From contig JAGLSF010000012.1 of assembly GCA_023136305.1 (NCBI GenBank), positions 1-16,756 on the forward strand: a stretch of DNA of 16,756 nucleotides, written 5' to 3'. Below the pieces are notes generated by a model. The model saw only the letters and a program-made list of their open reading frames with translations. It was not told the DNA's origin and searched no databases. Position numbers and translations under genes: made by a program. The stretch comes from Spirochaetota bacterium. Lineage in GTDB: Bacteria; Spirochaetota; B62-G9; DRHN01. Shown here in pieces: positions 5,824 to 14,101 of this stretch; position 1 is the stretch's first letter, and every line of letters starts with the position of its first letter.

Positions 5824-8769
5824 TCAGGAGCCGCAGCAGTACTTGTACTTCTTTCCGCTGCCGCAGGGGCACGGTTCGTTGCGGCCAACCTTTTTACTTG
5901 TAACGATCTGATGTCGCTCGCGTTTTTGAGGTAGGGGATACCCGGCAGGTTGCATGTACCCGTCCGGATGATCTGCAAGAGCGGTAGCTGTTGAAGGGGC
6001 TGCCTCCTGTACTGCTGAAGGTCCCTCTTCGAAGCCCTCACGCGAGCTGAACTGTCCATATTCCTTGTGCTGCACCCGGTTGATTCGCCAGATGGAGGGC
6101 TTTCGCACGGTCGGTGCGATACGGACCCTGAAGAGGTTGCTGACGATATCAGTATTGATGTTCTTGATAAGATCCTTGAACAGGTTGAATGACTGAAACT
6201 TATACTCGATCAGAGGGTCTTTCTGTGCATATGCCTGATAACCAACCCCTTCGCGAAGACCATCCATCTCGTACAGTTGCTCCTTCCACCGCTTGTCGAT
6301 GGATTGCAGGGCGAGGAAACGTTCAACGTGGGACGCTATATCCTCTCCAAGCTCGGCGTGCTTGTCCGCCAATGCACTGTTTGTCCAGGAGCTGAGCTGT
6401 TTGCTGAAATCATCGTAAGAGATTCCTTCTTCTGACTCGATGTCAATCTCCACGTCCCGTCTCGTAAGCTCTGAAAGCCAGATGAAAATATCCTGTGCAA
6501 CAGAAGGGGATATGCCTGATCGAGGAAGCTCATACTCTTCGAGCTTCGATTCGATAAGGTCTGTAATGGTCTCCTCGATCTCCTTACCGATGTCTTCGTG
6601 GCGGAGAAGGTCCATACGCTTGCCGTAGATGTAGCTTCGCTGATCATTCATAACATTGTCATATTCGAGGAGATGCTTCCTGATCTCGAAATTCCTGTTC
6701 TCCACCTTTTTCTGGGCGCTTGAAATGGCTTTGGATACGAGGGATGAGTCGATGTTCTGGTCCTCCTCCATACCCATTCTGAGCATGACGTTGGATATCT
6801 TTGCTGAACCGAACAATCGCATGAGATCATCCTCCAGGGAGAGGTAAAATCGTGATGATCCAGGGTCTCCCTGCCGCCCGCTGCGGCCTCTGAGCTGATT
6901 GTCGATTCGTCGTGCCTCATGTCTCTCCGTTCCGATGATATGCAGGCCCCCGTGTTCAATGACCCCTTCACTGAGCTTGATATCGGTTCCACGTCCGGCC
7001 ATATTCGTCGCTATGGTTACCGCACCTTGTTCACCGGCCTTGGCTATGATCTGCGCCTCCTTCTCATGATATCGTGCGTTGAGCACTTCATGACTGATTT
7101 TTCGCCTTTTGAGTATCTTTGCGAGCAGCTCAGATTTTTCAACCGATATGGTTCCCACGAGCACAGGCTGCCCTTTTTGCGAACACTCCTCAATCTCATC
7201 GGCTATGGCCTTCCATTTCTCCTTTCCAGTACGGTATATGCGGTCCGTATGATCTGTACGAATGACTGGCTCATTTGTCGGGATGACGATGACTTCAAGG
7301 TTGTAGATCTTGAGAAACTCCTCTGCTTCTGTTTCAGCAGTTCCCGTCATGCCGGCGAGGCGGCTGTACAGCCTGAAGTAGTTCTGTATGGTAATGGTGG
7401 CAAGAGTCTGTGTGTCCCGCTGAATAGTAACGCCTTCCTTAGCCTCAATAGCCTGATGGAGACCCTCCCCGAAGCGTCTGCCCGGCATGAGGCGGCCGGT
7501 GAACTCGTCAACTATGACTACCTTCCCATCCTGAATGACATACTCCACATCCTGCTCGTAGAGCGAGTAGGCTTTGAGAAGCTGGTTCATTATGTGAAGC
7601 TTCTCCGATGCCTCGAGGTACTCCTTTTCGAGCTGCTCCTTCTGTGCAAAGATTTCATCCTTCGGCAGGTCCGCATAGTCCAGTTGGGCCATCTTATCCG
7701 TATAGTCGTGCAGTATGAGTTTTTCCGGATTGGAAGGTGACAGTGCCGTCCTCCCCTGTTCTGTGAGGGTCGCTGAATGGCCGCGTTCTTCGATGACGAA
7801 ATAGAGCTCCTCTTCGATCTGTGATATGCTCTTGCTCTGATTGTACAGAAACTCAGTTTTTTGTATGAGCTTTATATTCTCAGGGTTTTCCTTGAACTCG
7901 AGCAGCCGTTTGTTTTTCGGATCGCCCTTTTCAGCCTGAAGCAGCCGCTTCCCAGCCTCCTCGGTGTTTCTCTCGTTGAGGAAAGTTTCAGCCTCTTTGA
8001 GGTATCGATTGACGATGGATTTCTGCCGGGACACGAGATTGGTGATGCGCGGATTCACCTCTGCGTAGAGATGGGTATCGGAATCAGTTGGGCCTGATAT
8101 GATAAGCGGTGTTCGCGCCTCGTCGACAAGGACGCTGTCCACCTCGTCTACGATAGCGTAGTGATGTCCACGCTGTACCATTCCCTCAATGCTGTCAGTC
8201 ATGTTGTCTCTGAGATAATCAAATCCGAACTCATTGTTCGTACCATAGGTTATATCAGCATCATAAGCAGCCATGCGCTCATCATGGGGCATGTCGTGAT
8301 AGAGATATGTAACTTTCAGGCCGAGAAGTTCGTAAATGGGGCCCATCCAGGTTGCATCACGTTTGGCAAGATAATCGTTTACCGTGATCAGATGGGCGCC
8401 CTTTCCCTCCAGCGCAATGAGGTAGAGGGGCAGGGTGGCCACCAGTGTCTTACCCTCACCGGTTTTCATTTCGGTGATCTTACCCTGATAGAGGACAATG
8501 CCCCCCATGATCTGTACGTCGAAATGCCTCATGTCTACGGTGCGACGGGCGGCCTCCCGCACGAGGGTAAAGGCTTCGGGCAGAATATCATCAAGCGTCT
8601 CGCCCTGGGCGAGTCTCTCCCGGAACAGGTCTGTTTTTTCTCTGAGCTGCTCGTCGGAAAGCCCCTTCATCTCTTCCTCGAGGCTGCCTATTTGCCGTGT
8701 AAGGGGCATCAATGACTTGAGCTCCCGCTCATTCTTGCTGCCGAACATCTTGACAATTGGGTTTTTCAT
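5824..8769 (-). CDS. secA: Preprotein translocase ATPase SecA (long form)
   Basis: SecA is the cytoplasmic motor that drives unfolded preproteins through SecYEG. Counting from the upstream GTG 8781 (985 residues), the sequence shows the Walker A TGEGKT (107-112), the Walker B/DEAD-like VDEVDSVLVDEARTP near 220, NBD2 motifs TNMAGRGTDIKL and QLRGRSGRQGDPGSS, and the IRA/HSD region. The C-terminal SEC-C zinc motif is complete (C971, C973, C982, C983 in CPCG...YCC). The preprotein cross-linking domain carries roughly 100 extra residues between about 245 and 400, explaining the length relative to E. coli (901); such long forms occur in Spirochaetota and Bacteroidota. I prefer ATG 8769 (MKNPIVKMFG) because AAGAAGGT upstream is about 13 bases away, whereas it abuts GTG 8781. 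The gene ends 11 bases from the convergent ccdA-like gene, with no terminator visible. Confidence 0.97.
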   Translation of the reverse strand: MKNPIVKMFGSKNERELKSLMPLTRQIGSLEEEMKGLSDEQLREKTDLFRERLAQGETLDDILPEAFTLVREAARRTVDMRHFDVQIMGGIVLYQGKITEMKTGEGKTLVATLPLYLIALEGKGAHLITVNDYLAKRDATWMGPIYELLGLKVTYLYHDMPHDERMAAYDADITYGTNNEFGFDYLRDNMTDSIEGMVQRGHHYAIVDEVDSVLVDEARTPLIISGPTDSDTHLYAEVNPRITNLVSRQKSIVNRYLKEAETFLNERNTEEAGKRLLQAEKGDPKNKRLLEFKENPENIKLIQKTEFLYNQSKSISQIEEELYFVIEERGHSATLTEQGRTALSPSNPEKLILHDYTDKMAQLDYADLPKDEIFAQKEQLEKEYLEASEKLHIMNQLLKAYSLYEQDVEYVIQDGKVVIVDEFTGRLMPGRRFGEGLHQAIEAKEGVTIQRDTQTLATITIQNYFRLYSRLAGMTGTAETEAEEFLKIYNLEVIVIPTNEPVIRTDHTDRIYRTGKEKWKAIADEIEECSQKGQPVLVGTISVEKSELLAKILKRRKISHEVLNARYHEKEAQIIAKAGEQGAVTIATNMAGRGTDIKLSEGVIEHGGLHIIGTERHEARRIDNQLRGRSGRQGDPGSSRFYLSLEDDLMRLFGSAKISNVMLRMGMEEDQNIDSSLVSKAISSAQKKVENRNFEIRKHLLEYDNVMNDQRSYIYGKRMDLLRHEDIGKEIEETITDLIESKLEEYELPRSGISPSVAQDIFIWLSELTRRDVEIDIESEEGISYDDFSKQLSSWTNSALADKHAELGEDIASHVERFLALQSIDKRWKEQLYEMDGLREGVGYQAYAQKDPLIEYKFQSFNLFKDLIKNINTDIVSNLFRVRIAPTVRKPSIWRINRVQHKEYGQFSSREGFEEGPSAVQEAAPSTATALADHPDGYMQPAGYPLPQKRERHQIVTSKKVGRNEPCPCGSGKKYKYCCGS

Positions 8770-8806
8770 TTCCTGTTTCACACCTTCTTATATTCCTATC
8801 TACATA

Positions 8807-8835
8807 AAGATACCATCATTTCAGAACAGGTTCAA
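8807..8835 (-). promoter_or_regulatory. Sigma-70-type promoter of secA
   Basis: On the minus strand TTGAAC (8830-8835; five of six match TTGACA) is followed after exactly 17 bases by TATCTT (8807-8812; four of six). The predicted transcription start is about 30 bases before the secA start codon, leaving a short leader with the RBS AAGAAGGT. Confidence 0.5.
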
Positions 8836-8897
8836 GGTCGGGAAAAATAAACTAAAATAAATGATACTTTACCATTTGCCCTTTCCGAGAATAATAG

Positions 8898-8988
8898 GGC
8901 GAACTTCGAGTTTTTTAAATATACCGTATGGAATAGAAAAATATAGGTTTTAAAAGCGTTTTTACCATGAATTTACTCGAAGTTCGCC
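8898..8988. repeat. Perfect 14-bp inverted repeat with 63-base AT-rich core
   Basis: GGCGAACTTCGAGT (8898-8911) and ACTCGAAGTTCGCC (8975-8988) are exact reverse complements separated by 63 AT-rich bases. The bases just outside are AG on both sides (8896-8897 and 8989-8990), which could be a 2-bp target duplication or chance. Possible readings are a miniature element bounded by terminal repeats, paired operator sites, or a structured leader. The sequence alone does not decide. Confidence 0.6.
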
Positions 8989-9027
8989 AGCACTATGCTC
9001 TTTTAACGAAATTTATGAATCTTTTTG

Positions 9028-9062
9028 TTGACGTGTTGGAAGCTTGTTATTTACCCTAATAT
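9028..9062 (+). promoter_or_regulatory. Possible promoter of the lipoprotein-nnr operon
   Basis: TTGACG (9028-9033; five of six match the -35 consensus) precedes TACCCT (9052-9057) by 18 bases. A better -10-like TAATAT (9057-9062) follows but is 23 bases away, too far. One of these is likely to be used because this is the only gap before three overlapping plus-strand genes. Confidence 0.35.
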
Positions 9063-9127
9063 AAAAGGAGAGGGAACTGCGCCCTATCAGTTGTTTCACA
9101 AACTATTTCTTTGGAATCTGGAGATCC

Positions 9128-10513
9128 GTGTTGCAGTATAAAAAAATCACAGTACTCTTTACCACGATGATAATGGCTTTTCTGGTGATTCTTGCCGGTT
9201 GTGGGAGAAACAGGATTGTTGAGCTGAAAAAGGAGCATCTCTTCTCCCTTCCCGTTGGAACGGATGAGGAGGAGATCGGTGTTCTCAGAGAGAGCAGCGG
9301 TCGGTTTGTCGGACCGGCGCATGTTCTTTTCAGAAACGGATTCTTTTTTACCGTTGATTCGGTAAATCAGAAAATTGTGAAGGCAACGACACCAGGTGAT
9401 GTAATTCTGATTATCGAAGACGGTGAAATGGTTGAGGATGAGAACAATTCGGTCATGAAGACGAAACAAAAAAAGTACTATGATTTCAATCAGATCGGAT
9501 TGATAGAGGTTGATCGCGAAAATAACATCTATGTTGAAGACATGTTTCTGGAGAAGACAGAGATTGAAACGGTTATCGATATATTCAGTATAGACGACGA
9601 AACTATTGATGAAGAGAAGGAATACGAAGAGAAGTATATGTCCTATATTCTGAAATTTGATCGTCTCGGCTCAATTGTCCACCGGATAGGTGAGAACGGT
9701 ATTGATTCAGATCCGTTCTACTACATGTACAATATAGAAATCGACCGGGACGGCCATCTCGTCGTAATGACCGGTAACGATGAATGGAATGCGTGGACCT
9801 ATTACCGTTTCAGCCCAGAGGGAGAGCGGTTGGAAAAGTATACGGTCACCAGTGATGACGTGATCATGCAGCCAGACCAGAACAACCGGGCCTCTTTCGT
9901 GATGGATATCCTACCCACAGAGAAACCCGGACAGATTCTTTACTGGACGTCCAAGTATGAAACATCGCTCGATACAAAAGAGGTGAGGAAGGAGGAAGAC
10001 CTCTGGGGTGAGGAGATCGAGATCGAAGATTACAATCGCTTCAGGGATAGAGAGGAAGGGGTGGATAAGGAGGAACAGGCGCAGGGTATCCGGGATCTGT
10101 TATACTACAGCATCTCATTTTATGATCTCGGGTCCTCCTCCGTGATCAATTCCTATCAATGGGAGATGGGGTTGGGGAATGAGGTTGAATCAACACAGGA
10201 GTTTATTGGCATTGATGGAAACCAGAATTGTTTCTTCTGGAAGTACATCGATAAGAATAAAGCAGTCATTACCATACTGCGTCCTGACGGTTCATTCATC
10301 ACCAAGAGAAGTTTCCAGTTTGAGAATGACGGTATCTGGATGGACCTGCAGATCGCTCCGGATGGTTCAGTATCAGCAATCAAGATCGATGAATGGAACG
10401 TACACTACTATCGGTGGCGAAGTGACAAGCTGATCCACAACAAGCGAGAGAAGCTTACCTTCAGAGAGTTTATCATGGCAAAGGTTGAAGGATTTAAAAA
10501 TGCAAATCGTTAG
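9128..10513 (+). CDS. Beta-propeller-like lipoprotein of unknown function
   Basis: The N-terminus is a lipoprotein signal peptide: a short basic stretch (QYKK), a hydrophobic core, and the lipobox LAGC with the lipidated cysteine at residue 25, so the protein is exported and membrane anchored. The rest (461 residues in all) shows repeated strand-turn segments of NHL or beta-propeller style, for example DRENNIYVED, DRDGHLVVM, DGNQNCFFW and PDGSVSAIK, with acidic insertions rich in E and D. I recognise no enzyme motif. It resembles NHL-repeat lipoproteins found in spirochaetes, but I cannot name a family with certainty. GGAG at 9120-9123 serves either GTG 9128 (4 bases) or TTG 9131 (7 bases); the latter would shorten the protein by one residue. 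The 3' end overlaps the nnr gene by 14 bases, so the two are coupled. Confidence 0.75.
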   Translation: MLQYKKITVLFTTMIMAFLVILAGCGRNRIVELKKEHLFSLPVGTDEEEIGVLRESSGRFVGPAHVLFRNGFFFTVDSVNQKIVKATTPGDVILIIEDGEMVEDENNSVMKTKQKKYYDFNQIGLIEVDRENNIYVEDMFLEKTEIETVIDIFSIDDETIDEEKEYEEKYMSYILKFDRLGSIVHRIGENGIDSDPFYYMYNIEIDRDGHLVVMTGNDEWNAWTYYRFSPEGERLEKYTVTSDDVIMQPDQNNRASFVMDILPTEKPGQILYWTSKYETSLDTKEVRKEEDLWGEEIEIEDYNRFRDREEGVDKEEQAQGIRDLLYYSISFYDLGSSSVINSYQWEMGLGNEVESTQEFIGIDGNQNCFFWKYIDKNKAVITILRPDGSFITKRSFQFENDGIWMDLQIAPDGSVSAIKIDEWNVHYYRWRSDKLIHNKREKLTFREFIMAKVEGFKNANR

Positions 10514-12068
10514 CCGCAATGAGATGCAGGAGATAGACCGAATAACCATAGAGGAGTTCGGGATTTCCGGGTCACTTCTCATGGAAAACGCCGGCTTCGA
10601 ATTTGTCAACAGGTTTGTGAAGGATTTCTGCCCCAGGACAATTGACCGGATAGCAGTTCTCTGCGGGGGAGGCAATAACGGTGGAGACGGGTTTGTCATT
10701 GCACGGCACCTCAGCCGGAGAGGGTGTCAGACCGCAGTTTTTCTCTTTGTCGATAGGAAAAAACTAAGGGGAGATGCGCTTCGTAATTTTGACCTGCTCC
10801 CTGTTTTCGGCGTTGATGTGTTCGACCTCTCGGATGAAAAACGATTTGAGCAAATGAAGCACATACTCTGCAAGTACAATTATATTGTCGATGCCCTGCT
10901 CGGTATCGGTTTTCAGGGGATGCCGAGGGGTATGATAAAGAGGGCCATAGAATTTTCAAATGGGCAGGCTGTCCCCATCGTTTCGATTGATATGCCCTCA
11001 GGTGTGGACGCGAATGGTGGGCAGAAGGAACTGCTCGCAATTCAAGCCGATGCAACCTATACCGTTGGCTGCCTCAAATACGGTATCGTAGATTTCCCGG
11101 GGAAGGAAGCATCGGGCAGGGTTGATGTACTTGATATAGGTTTTCCAGCGGCTGCTGTAAAGCAGGCCGCTCATCCGGCCATCTTTGTTGATTCTTATCT
11201 GGTGAACCGACTCCTGCCGCCACGAAAGCCTGACTCGCACAAGGGCACCTATGGTCATCTGGCTGTTGTAGGGGGAAGGAGGGGTTTTGAGGGAGCATCG
11301 CTTCTCGCATCCCGTGCAGCCCTGCGAAGCGGCAGCGGGCTGGTTACGATTTTTCTTTCAAAACAGAGCACCATTCAGAAACCGGATGAGGTCATTGCAG
11401 GGTATCTACCTGCCGGACTTGAGGGTATCCCCGATGATCTTCGGCTTGATGAACTGTTTGGCCGTCAGAATGCACTGGTTATTGGACCTGGCCTCGGCGT
11501 CTCGCGTCAGGCATGCAGGCTGGTAGAGAAAGCCCTGCAGCTTGAAAAGCGGGTGGTCATTGATGCAGACGGGCTAAACTGTCTGTCCCAAAACCTGGAC
11601 ATGCTGAAGAATCACCGCTGTGACCTTGTCCTTACCCCGCATATTGGAGAGATGTCAAGACTCACAGGAATGAGTAAAGAGCAGATCAAGAGCAATAAAC
11701 TGTCCGTTGCAAGAGATTTCGCTGTAAACAATGGCCTGACGCTCGTGTTAAAAGATGCCGTTTCCATTGTAGCCACCTCTGAGGGTAGTCTCTTTGTCAA
11801 TGACGGCGGTGTTGCGGCCCTTTCAAAGGGAGGAAGTGGAGATGTTCTGTCCGGAATCATTGGGTCGCTCATGGCCCGGGGGCTTTCAGGTGAAGATGCT
11901 GCAGTTACTGGTGTGTATCTACACACAGAATGCGGCAGAGCAGTCCAGAAACTGAACTCCGCGGACAGTGTCAAGGCAGGAGACCTTATTCTGATGCTTC
12001 CCGAGGTGTTTTCACAGCTTCGATGCGGTTGTTACAACCGGGCATCATTCCCGAGGCAGGATACATGA
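10500..12068 (+). CDS. nnr: Bifunctional NAD(P)HX epimerase / ADP-dependent NAD(P)HX dehydratase
   Basis: This 522-residue fusion repairs hydrated NAD(P)H in the cytoplasm. The N-terminal YjeF_N epimerase (residues 1 to about 220) shows MENAG (28-32), GGGNNGGDG (56-64), DALLGIG and SIDMPSGVDANGG. The C-terminal ribokinase-fold dehydratase (about 235-505) shows HKGTYGHLAVVGG, VIGPGLG, VIDADGLN, LTPHIGEMSRL and the catalytic loop KGGSGDVLSGIIG. ATG 10500 is chosen because GAAGGA (10487-10492) lies 7 bases upstream; TTG 10485 in frame would add five residues. The start lies inside the end of the lipoprotein gene, and the stop overlaps the start of the next gene as ATGA, so the three genes form one translationally coupled operon. 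The usual N-term-GD arrangement for the loop (GTGD) is GSGD here, a conservative change. Confidence 0.95.
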   Translation: MQIVSRNEMQEIDRITIEEFGISGSLLMENAGFEFVNRFVKDFCPRTIDRIAVLCGGGNNGGDGFVIARHLSRRGCQTAVFLFVDRKKLRGDALRNFDLLPVFGVDVFDLSDEKRFEQMKHILCKYNYIVDALLGIGFQGMPRGMIKRAIEFSNGQAVPIVSIDMPSGVDANGGQKELLAIQADATYTVGCLKYGIVDFPGKEASGRVDVLDIGFPAAAVKQAAHPAIFVDSYLVNRLLPPRKPDSHKGTYGHLAVVGGRRGFEGASLLASRAALRSGSGLVTIFLSKQSTIQKPDEVIAGYLPAGLEGIPDDLRLDELFGRQNALVIGPGLGVSRQACRLVEKALQLEKRVVIDADGLNCLSQNLDMLKNHRCDLVLTPHIGEMSRLTGMSKEQIKSNKLSVARDFAVNNGLTLVLKDAVSIVATSEGSLFVNDGGVAALSKGGSGDVLSGIIGSLMARGLSGEDAAVTGVYLHTECGRAVQKLNSADSVKAGDLILMLPEVFSQLRCGCYNRASFPRQDT

Positions 12069-12613
12069 ACAACAGGGAGGAACCGGTCAGAGATGATGAA
12101 CTAGGCGGTGAATTGAAGTTTCATTACAGCAGGGCAGAGAGACTGCGAAAACGTCACCGTCCCCCTTTTGATCGAAAAAGCAGCCTGTTATTCAGAAGAA
12201 AACGAAGAGGCCTGATCATTATCGTTGTTGATATTTTTCTCGTAGCCATCGTTCTCTTCTACCTGAATAAACCGGCAAATGTTCTCATTCAGAAGGAACA
12301 GGGGGATCTGGTCTATGAATTTAATGCAACAGGAGTGCGGGGCAAAAAAATACTTATTGGGTTCACCATTCGTAATGTAGGTCAAGCAGAGGTTGCGGTA
12401 AATCCCGGCCCGGTCACGGTGAGGATTACGGACAGATCTGGCGATACACAAACCTTTCAAAAACCCATGGAGTACTCGACAATTCTCCAACCAGGTGAGA
12501 GCAGCTCGACCATCTTTCTTCTCAGCGAAGAGCAGCTTCCTGGATCGGGTCTGACTGAACTTTTCTATGGGACGGATACACAGGCGCTGTTCTCAAAGAA
12601 CATACGTTTTTAG
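12065..12613 (+). CDS. Single-pass membrane protein with extracytoplasmic beta-sandwich-like domain, unknown function
   Basis: The 182-residue protein has a strongly basic cytoplasmic N-terminus (RAERLRKRHRPPFDRK and RRKRRG), one hydrophobic segment (about residues 50-69, LIIIVVDIFLVAIVLFYLN), and an outside domain of about 110 residues. This looks like an Ig/CARDB-style beta sandwich (IGFTIRNVGQAEVAVNPGPV; LQPGESSSTIF). The charge bias predicts a type II orientation. I do not recognise a named family. ATG 12065 overlaps the preceding stop as ATGA and has AGGA a few bases upstream. It is the last gene of the lipoprotein-nnr operon; a link to envelope function is inferred from the signal-anchored architecture and the lipoprotein two genes upstream. 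Confidence 0.7.
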   Translation: MNNREEPVRDDELGGELKFHYSRAERLRKRHRPPFDRKSSLLFRRKRRGLIIIVVDIFLVAIVLFYLNKPANVLIQKEQGDLVYEFNATGVRGKKILIGFTIRNVGQAEVAVNPGPVTVRITDRSGDTQTFQKPMEYSTILQPGESSSTIFLLSEEQLPGSGLTELFYGTDTQALFSKNIRF

Positions 12614-12730
12614 GTTTCATTCTTATCCTGTTGATTTTTCACTTTCATTATGTATCCCTCCATTACTATATTAGGGTAGCCTGAGGGTTTACACCCAGTT
12701 TGGCCGAACCCGATTTGTAAAATTTCAACT

Positions 12731-12746
12731 CCCATAACAGTATCGC
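12731..12746 (+). repeat. ACAGTAT-containing motif upstream of the phosphofructokinase gene
   Basis: CCCATAACAGTATCGC matches CCCATTACAGTATTGC at 14063-14078 at 14 of 16 positions. The two copies lie just upstream and just downstream of the phosphofructokinase gene, both in intergenic DNA. The downstream copy is part of a dyad; the upstream copy has no inverted partner nearby. Confidence 0.4.
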
Positions 12747-12760
12747 AGAAGGAGAATGAT

Positions 12761-14050
12761 ATGCCAGGTCCAAAAGGAAACGCTGTTATCGGACAATCCG
12801 GCGGTCCCACCGCAGTCATCAATCGGAGTTTTATCGGCGCAATCATGGAAGCGCGGAAGCATGAGGAAATCGTGGAATTTTATGGAGCGCGCCATGGTGT
12901 GCAGGGCATGCTCAGAAACGAATATGTACCTCTCTTTGAACAGCCCAATTTCGTCCTCAGTCAGATATCACAAACGCCCGCTGCGGCTCTCGGTTCAATA
13001 CGGCACAAACCGACAAAGGAAGAATGCAATCAGATATTTGATAATTTTAAAAAGATGAATGTACGCTATTTCTTCTACATTGGAGGAAACGATTCTTCAG
13101 AGACTGCCTATCTTATCAACAGTTTCGCAGCTCAGGAAGGATACGATCTCCGGGTCGTTCATATCCCCAAGACCATTGACAATGATCTTCTCGTCACCGA
13201 TCACTGTCCTGGATTCGGAAGCGCAGCACGTTATGTTGCCGCTGTTTTTATTGGCGACAATGAGGATAACCGTGCCTTGAAGGGTGTAAAAATAAACGTG
13301 GTCATGGGAAGAAATGCGGGTTTCCTCACTGCGTCAAGCCTCCTTGCCAAACAGTATCCAAAGGATGGCCCCCATCTTGTGTACATGCCGGAGATGTCAT
13401 TTGATCTCGATCAGTTTCTCAAGGATGTGGACCGTACCTTCAAAGAGCATGGAAGAGCGCTTGTCGCCGTCTCTGAGGGTATCAACAGGCAGGGCATATA
13501 CAATCTGAAAAACGGTGAAAAACCCGAATATATATCAAAGTGGCTCAATTCCTTTGTCAACTTGAATCTGCCTAAAAAGTATCTGCCAAAGGAGGCAAGC
13601 AAAGTCGTTGAAGTTGATTCTCACGGGAACGTCAGCCTGAGCGGCACAGGAATGATGGGAGACATACTGTCAATCATAGTCAAGAGTTCACTCAACATCA
13701 GCCGGGTAAGGGCTGATACACTCGGGTATCCGCAGCGCTCTTTTCCGTTGTCAGTCTCGGAGCTGGATGCACAGGAAGCCTATCGGGTTGGTGTTGATGC
13801 GGTTATCGCAGCTGTTCAGGATAATTTTGATGAGGGAAGCCTGGCGATTAAGCGGGTAGACGAGGAAGGAGTGTATCAGATCGAGACATTCGTTACTCCA
13901 CTGCAGAGTGTGCAGAAACAGACGAAAAGTTTCCCCAAGGAATGGATTACTGATGACGGAAGGATCGATGAGCGTAAGTTCCGCGAATATGTAAATCCAC
14001 TTGTGGGCGATCTACCGATCACCGGCCGATTCGTGAAAGCAATCTTTTAA
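12761..14050 (+). CDS. pfp: Pyrophosphate-dependent 6-phosphofructokinase
   Basis: This 429-residue enzyme interconverts fructose 6-phosphate and fructose 1,6-bisphosphate with PPi as phosphoryl donor, a reversible glycolytic step used by many anaerobes and spirochaetes. Motifs seen are the N-terminal GQSGGPTAVIN (11-21), GGNDS (108-112), PKTIDND (136-142) and MGRNAG (182-187). The Asp at 111 in place of the Gly of ATP-dependent enzymes and Lys 137 in PKT point to PPi rather than ATP. The first acidic residue of the usual GGDDS is Asn here, which deserves a check but may be normal for this subgroup. Start ATG 12761 has AAGGAG about six bases upstream. It stands alone, after a 147-base gap and before a 133-base gap. 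Confidence 0.93.
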   Translation: MPGPKGNAVIGQSGGPTAVINRSFIGAIMEARKHEEIVEFYGARHGVQGMLRNEYVPLFEQPNFVLSQISQTPAAALGSIRHKPTKEECNQIFDNFKKMNVRYFFYIGGNDSSETAYLINSFAAQEGYDLRVVHIPKTIDNDLLVTDHCPGFGSAARYVAAVFIGDNEDNRALKGVKINVVMGRNAGFLTASSLLAKQYPKDGPHLVYMPEMSFDLDQFLKDVDRTFKEHGRALVAVSEGINRQGIYNLKNGEKPEYISKWLNSFVNLNLPKKYLPKEASKVVEVDSHGNVSLSGTGMMGDILSIIVKSSLNISRVRADTLGYPQRSFPLSVSELDAQEAYRVGVDAVIAAVQDNFDEGSLAIKRVDEEGVYQIETFVTPLQSVQKQTKSFPKEWITDDGRIDERKFREYVNPLVGDLPITGRFVKAIF

Positions 14051-14066
14051 TCGGACATCCCCCCCA

Positions 14067-14101
14067 TTACAGTATTGCTGGTTGCCGTACCGATACTGTA
14101 A
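14067..14101. promoter_or_regulatory. Inverted repeat overlapping a possible promoter of the TPR-lipoprotein operon
   Basis: TTACAGTAT (14067-14075) and ATACTGTAA (14093-14101) are exact reverse complements; one G-T and one G-C pair extend the stem around a 13-base loop. No T-tract follows, so an intrinsic terminator is unlikely. A possible promoter overlaps it: TTGCCG (14082-14087) and TATTAT (14107-14112) with a long 19-base spacer. This geometry fits an operator. It could also be an RNA hairpin at the end of the phosphofructokinase message. Confidence 0.4.

Larger units (their letters stand above)
8782..9127. other. AT-rich intergenic region between divergent secA and lipoprotein gene
   Basis: These 346 bases hold the secA promoter (minus strand, left end), a perfect 14-bp inverted repeat (8898-8911 and 8975-8988) around an AT-rich core, and a possible plus-strand promoter near 9028-9062. 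The only reading frames are under about 30 codons with no RBS, and I do not call them genes. No tRNA or recognised riboswitch is seen. Confidence 0.6.

Noticed and set aside
6919..7740. A 273-codon plus-strand frame inside secA
   Set aside because: It is antisense to the intact, highly conserved secA reading frame and has no recognisable protein pattern or RBS. The same applies to the plus-strand frame at 8161-8715.
8860..8952. A ~30-codon frame starting with ATG in the secA-lipoprotein gap
   Set aside because: It has no RBS, runs through the inverted repeat arm and has AT-driven composition; no support as a gene.
11930..12064. Upstream extension of the membrane protein frame into the nnr gene
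   Set aside because: The frame is open upstream, but this part is the out-of-frame 3' end of the nnr gene; the ATG at 12065 with the ATGA overlap is the natural start.
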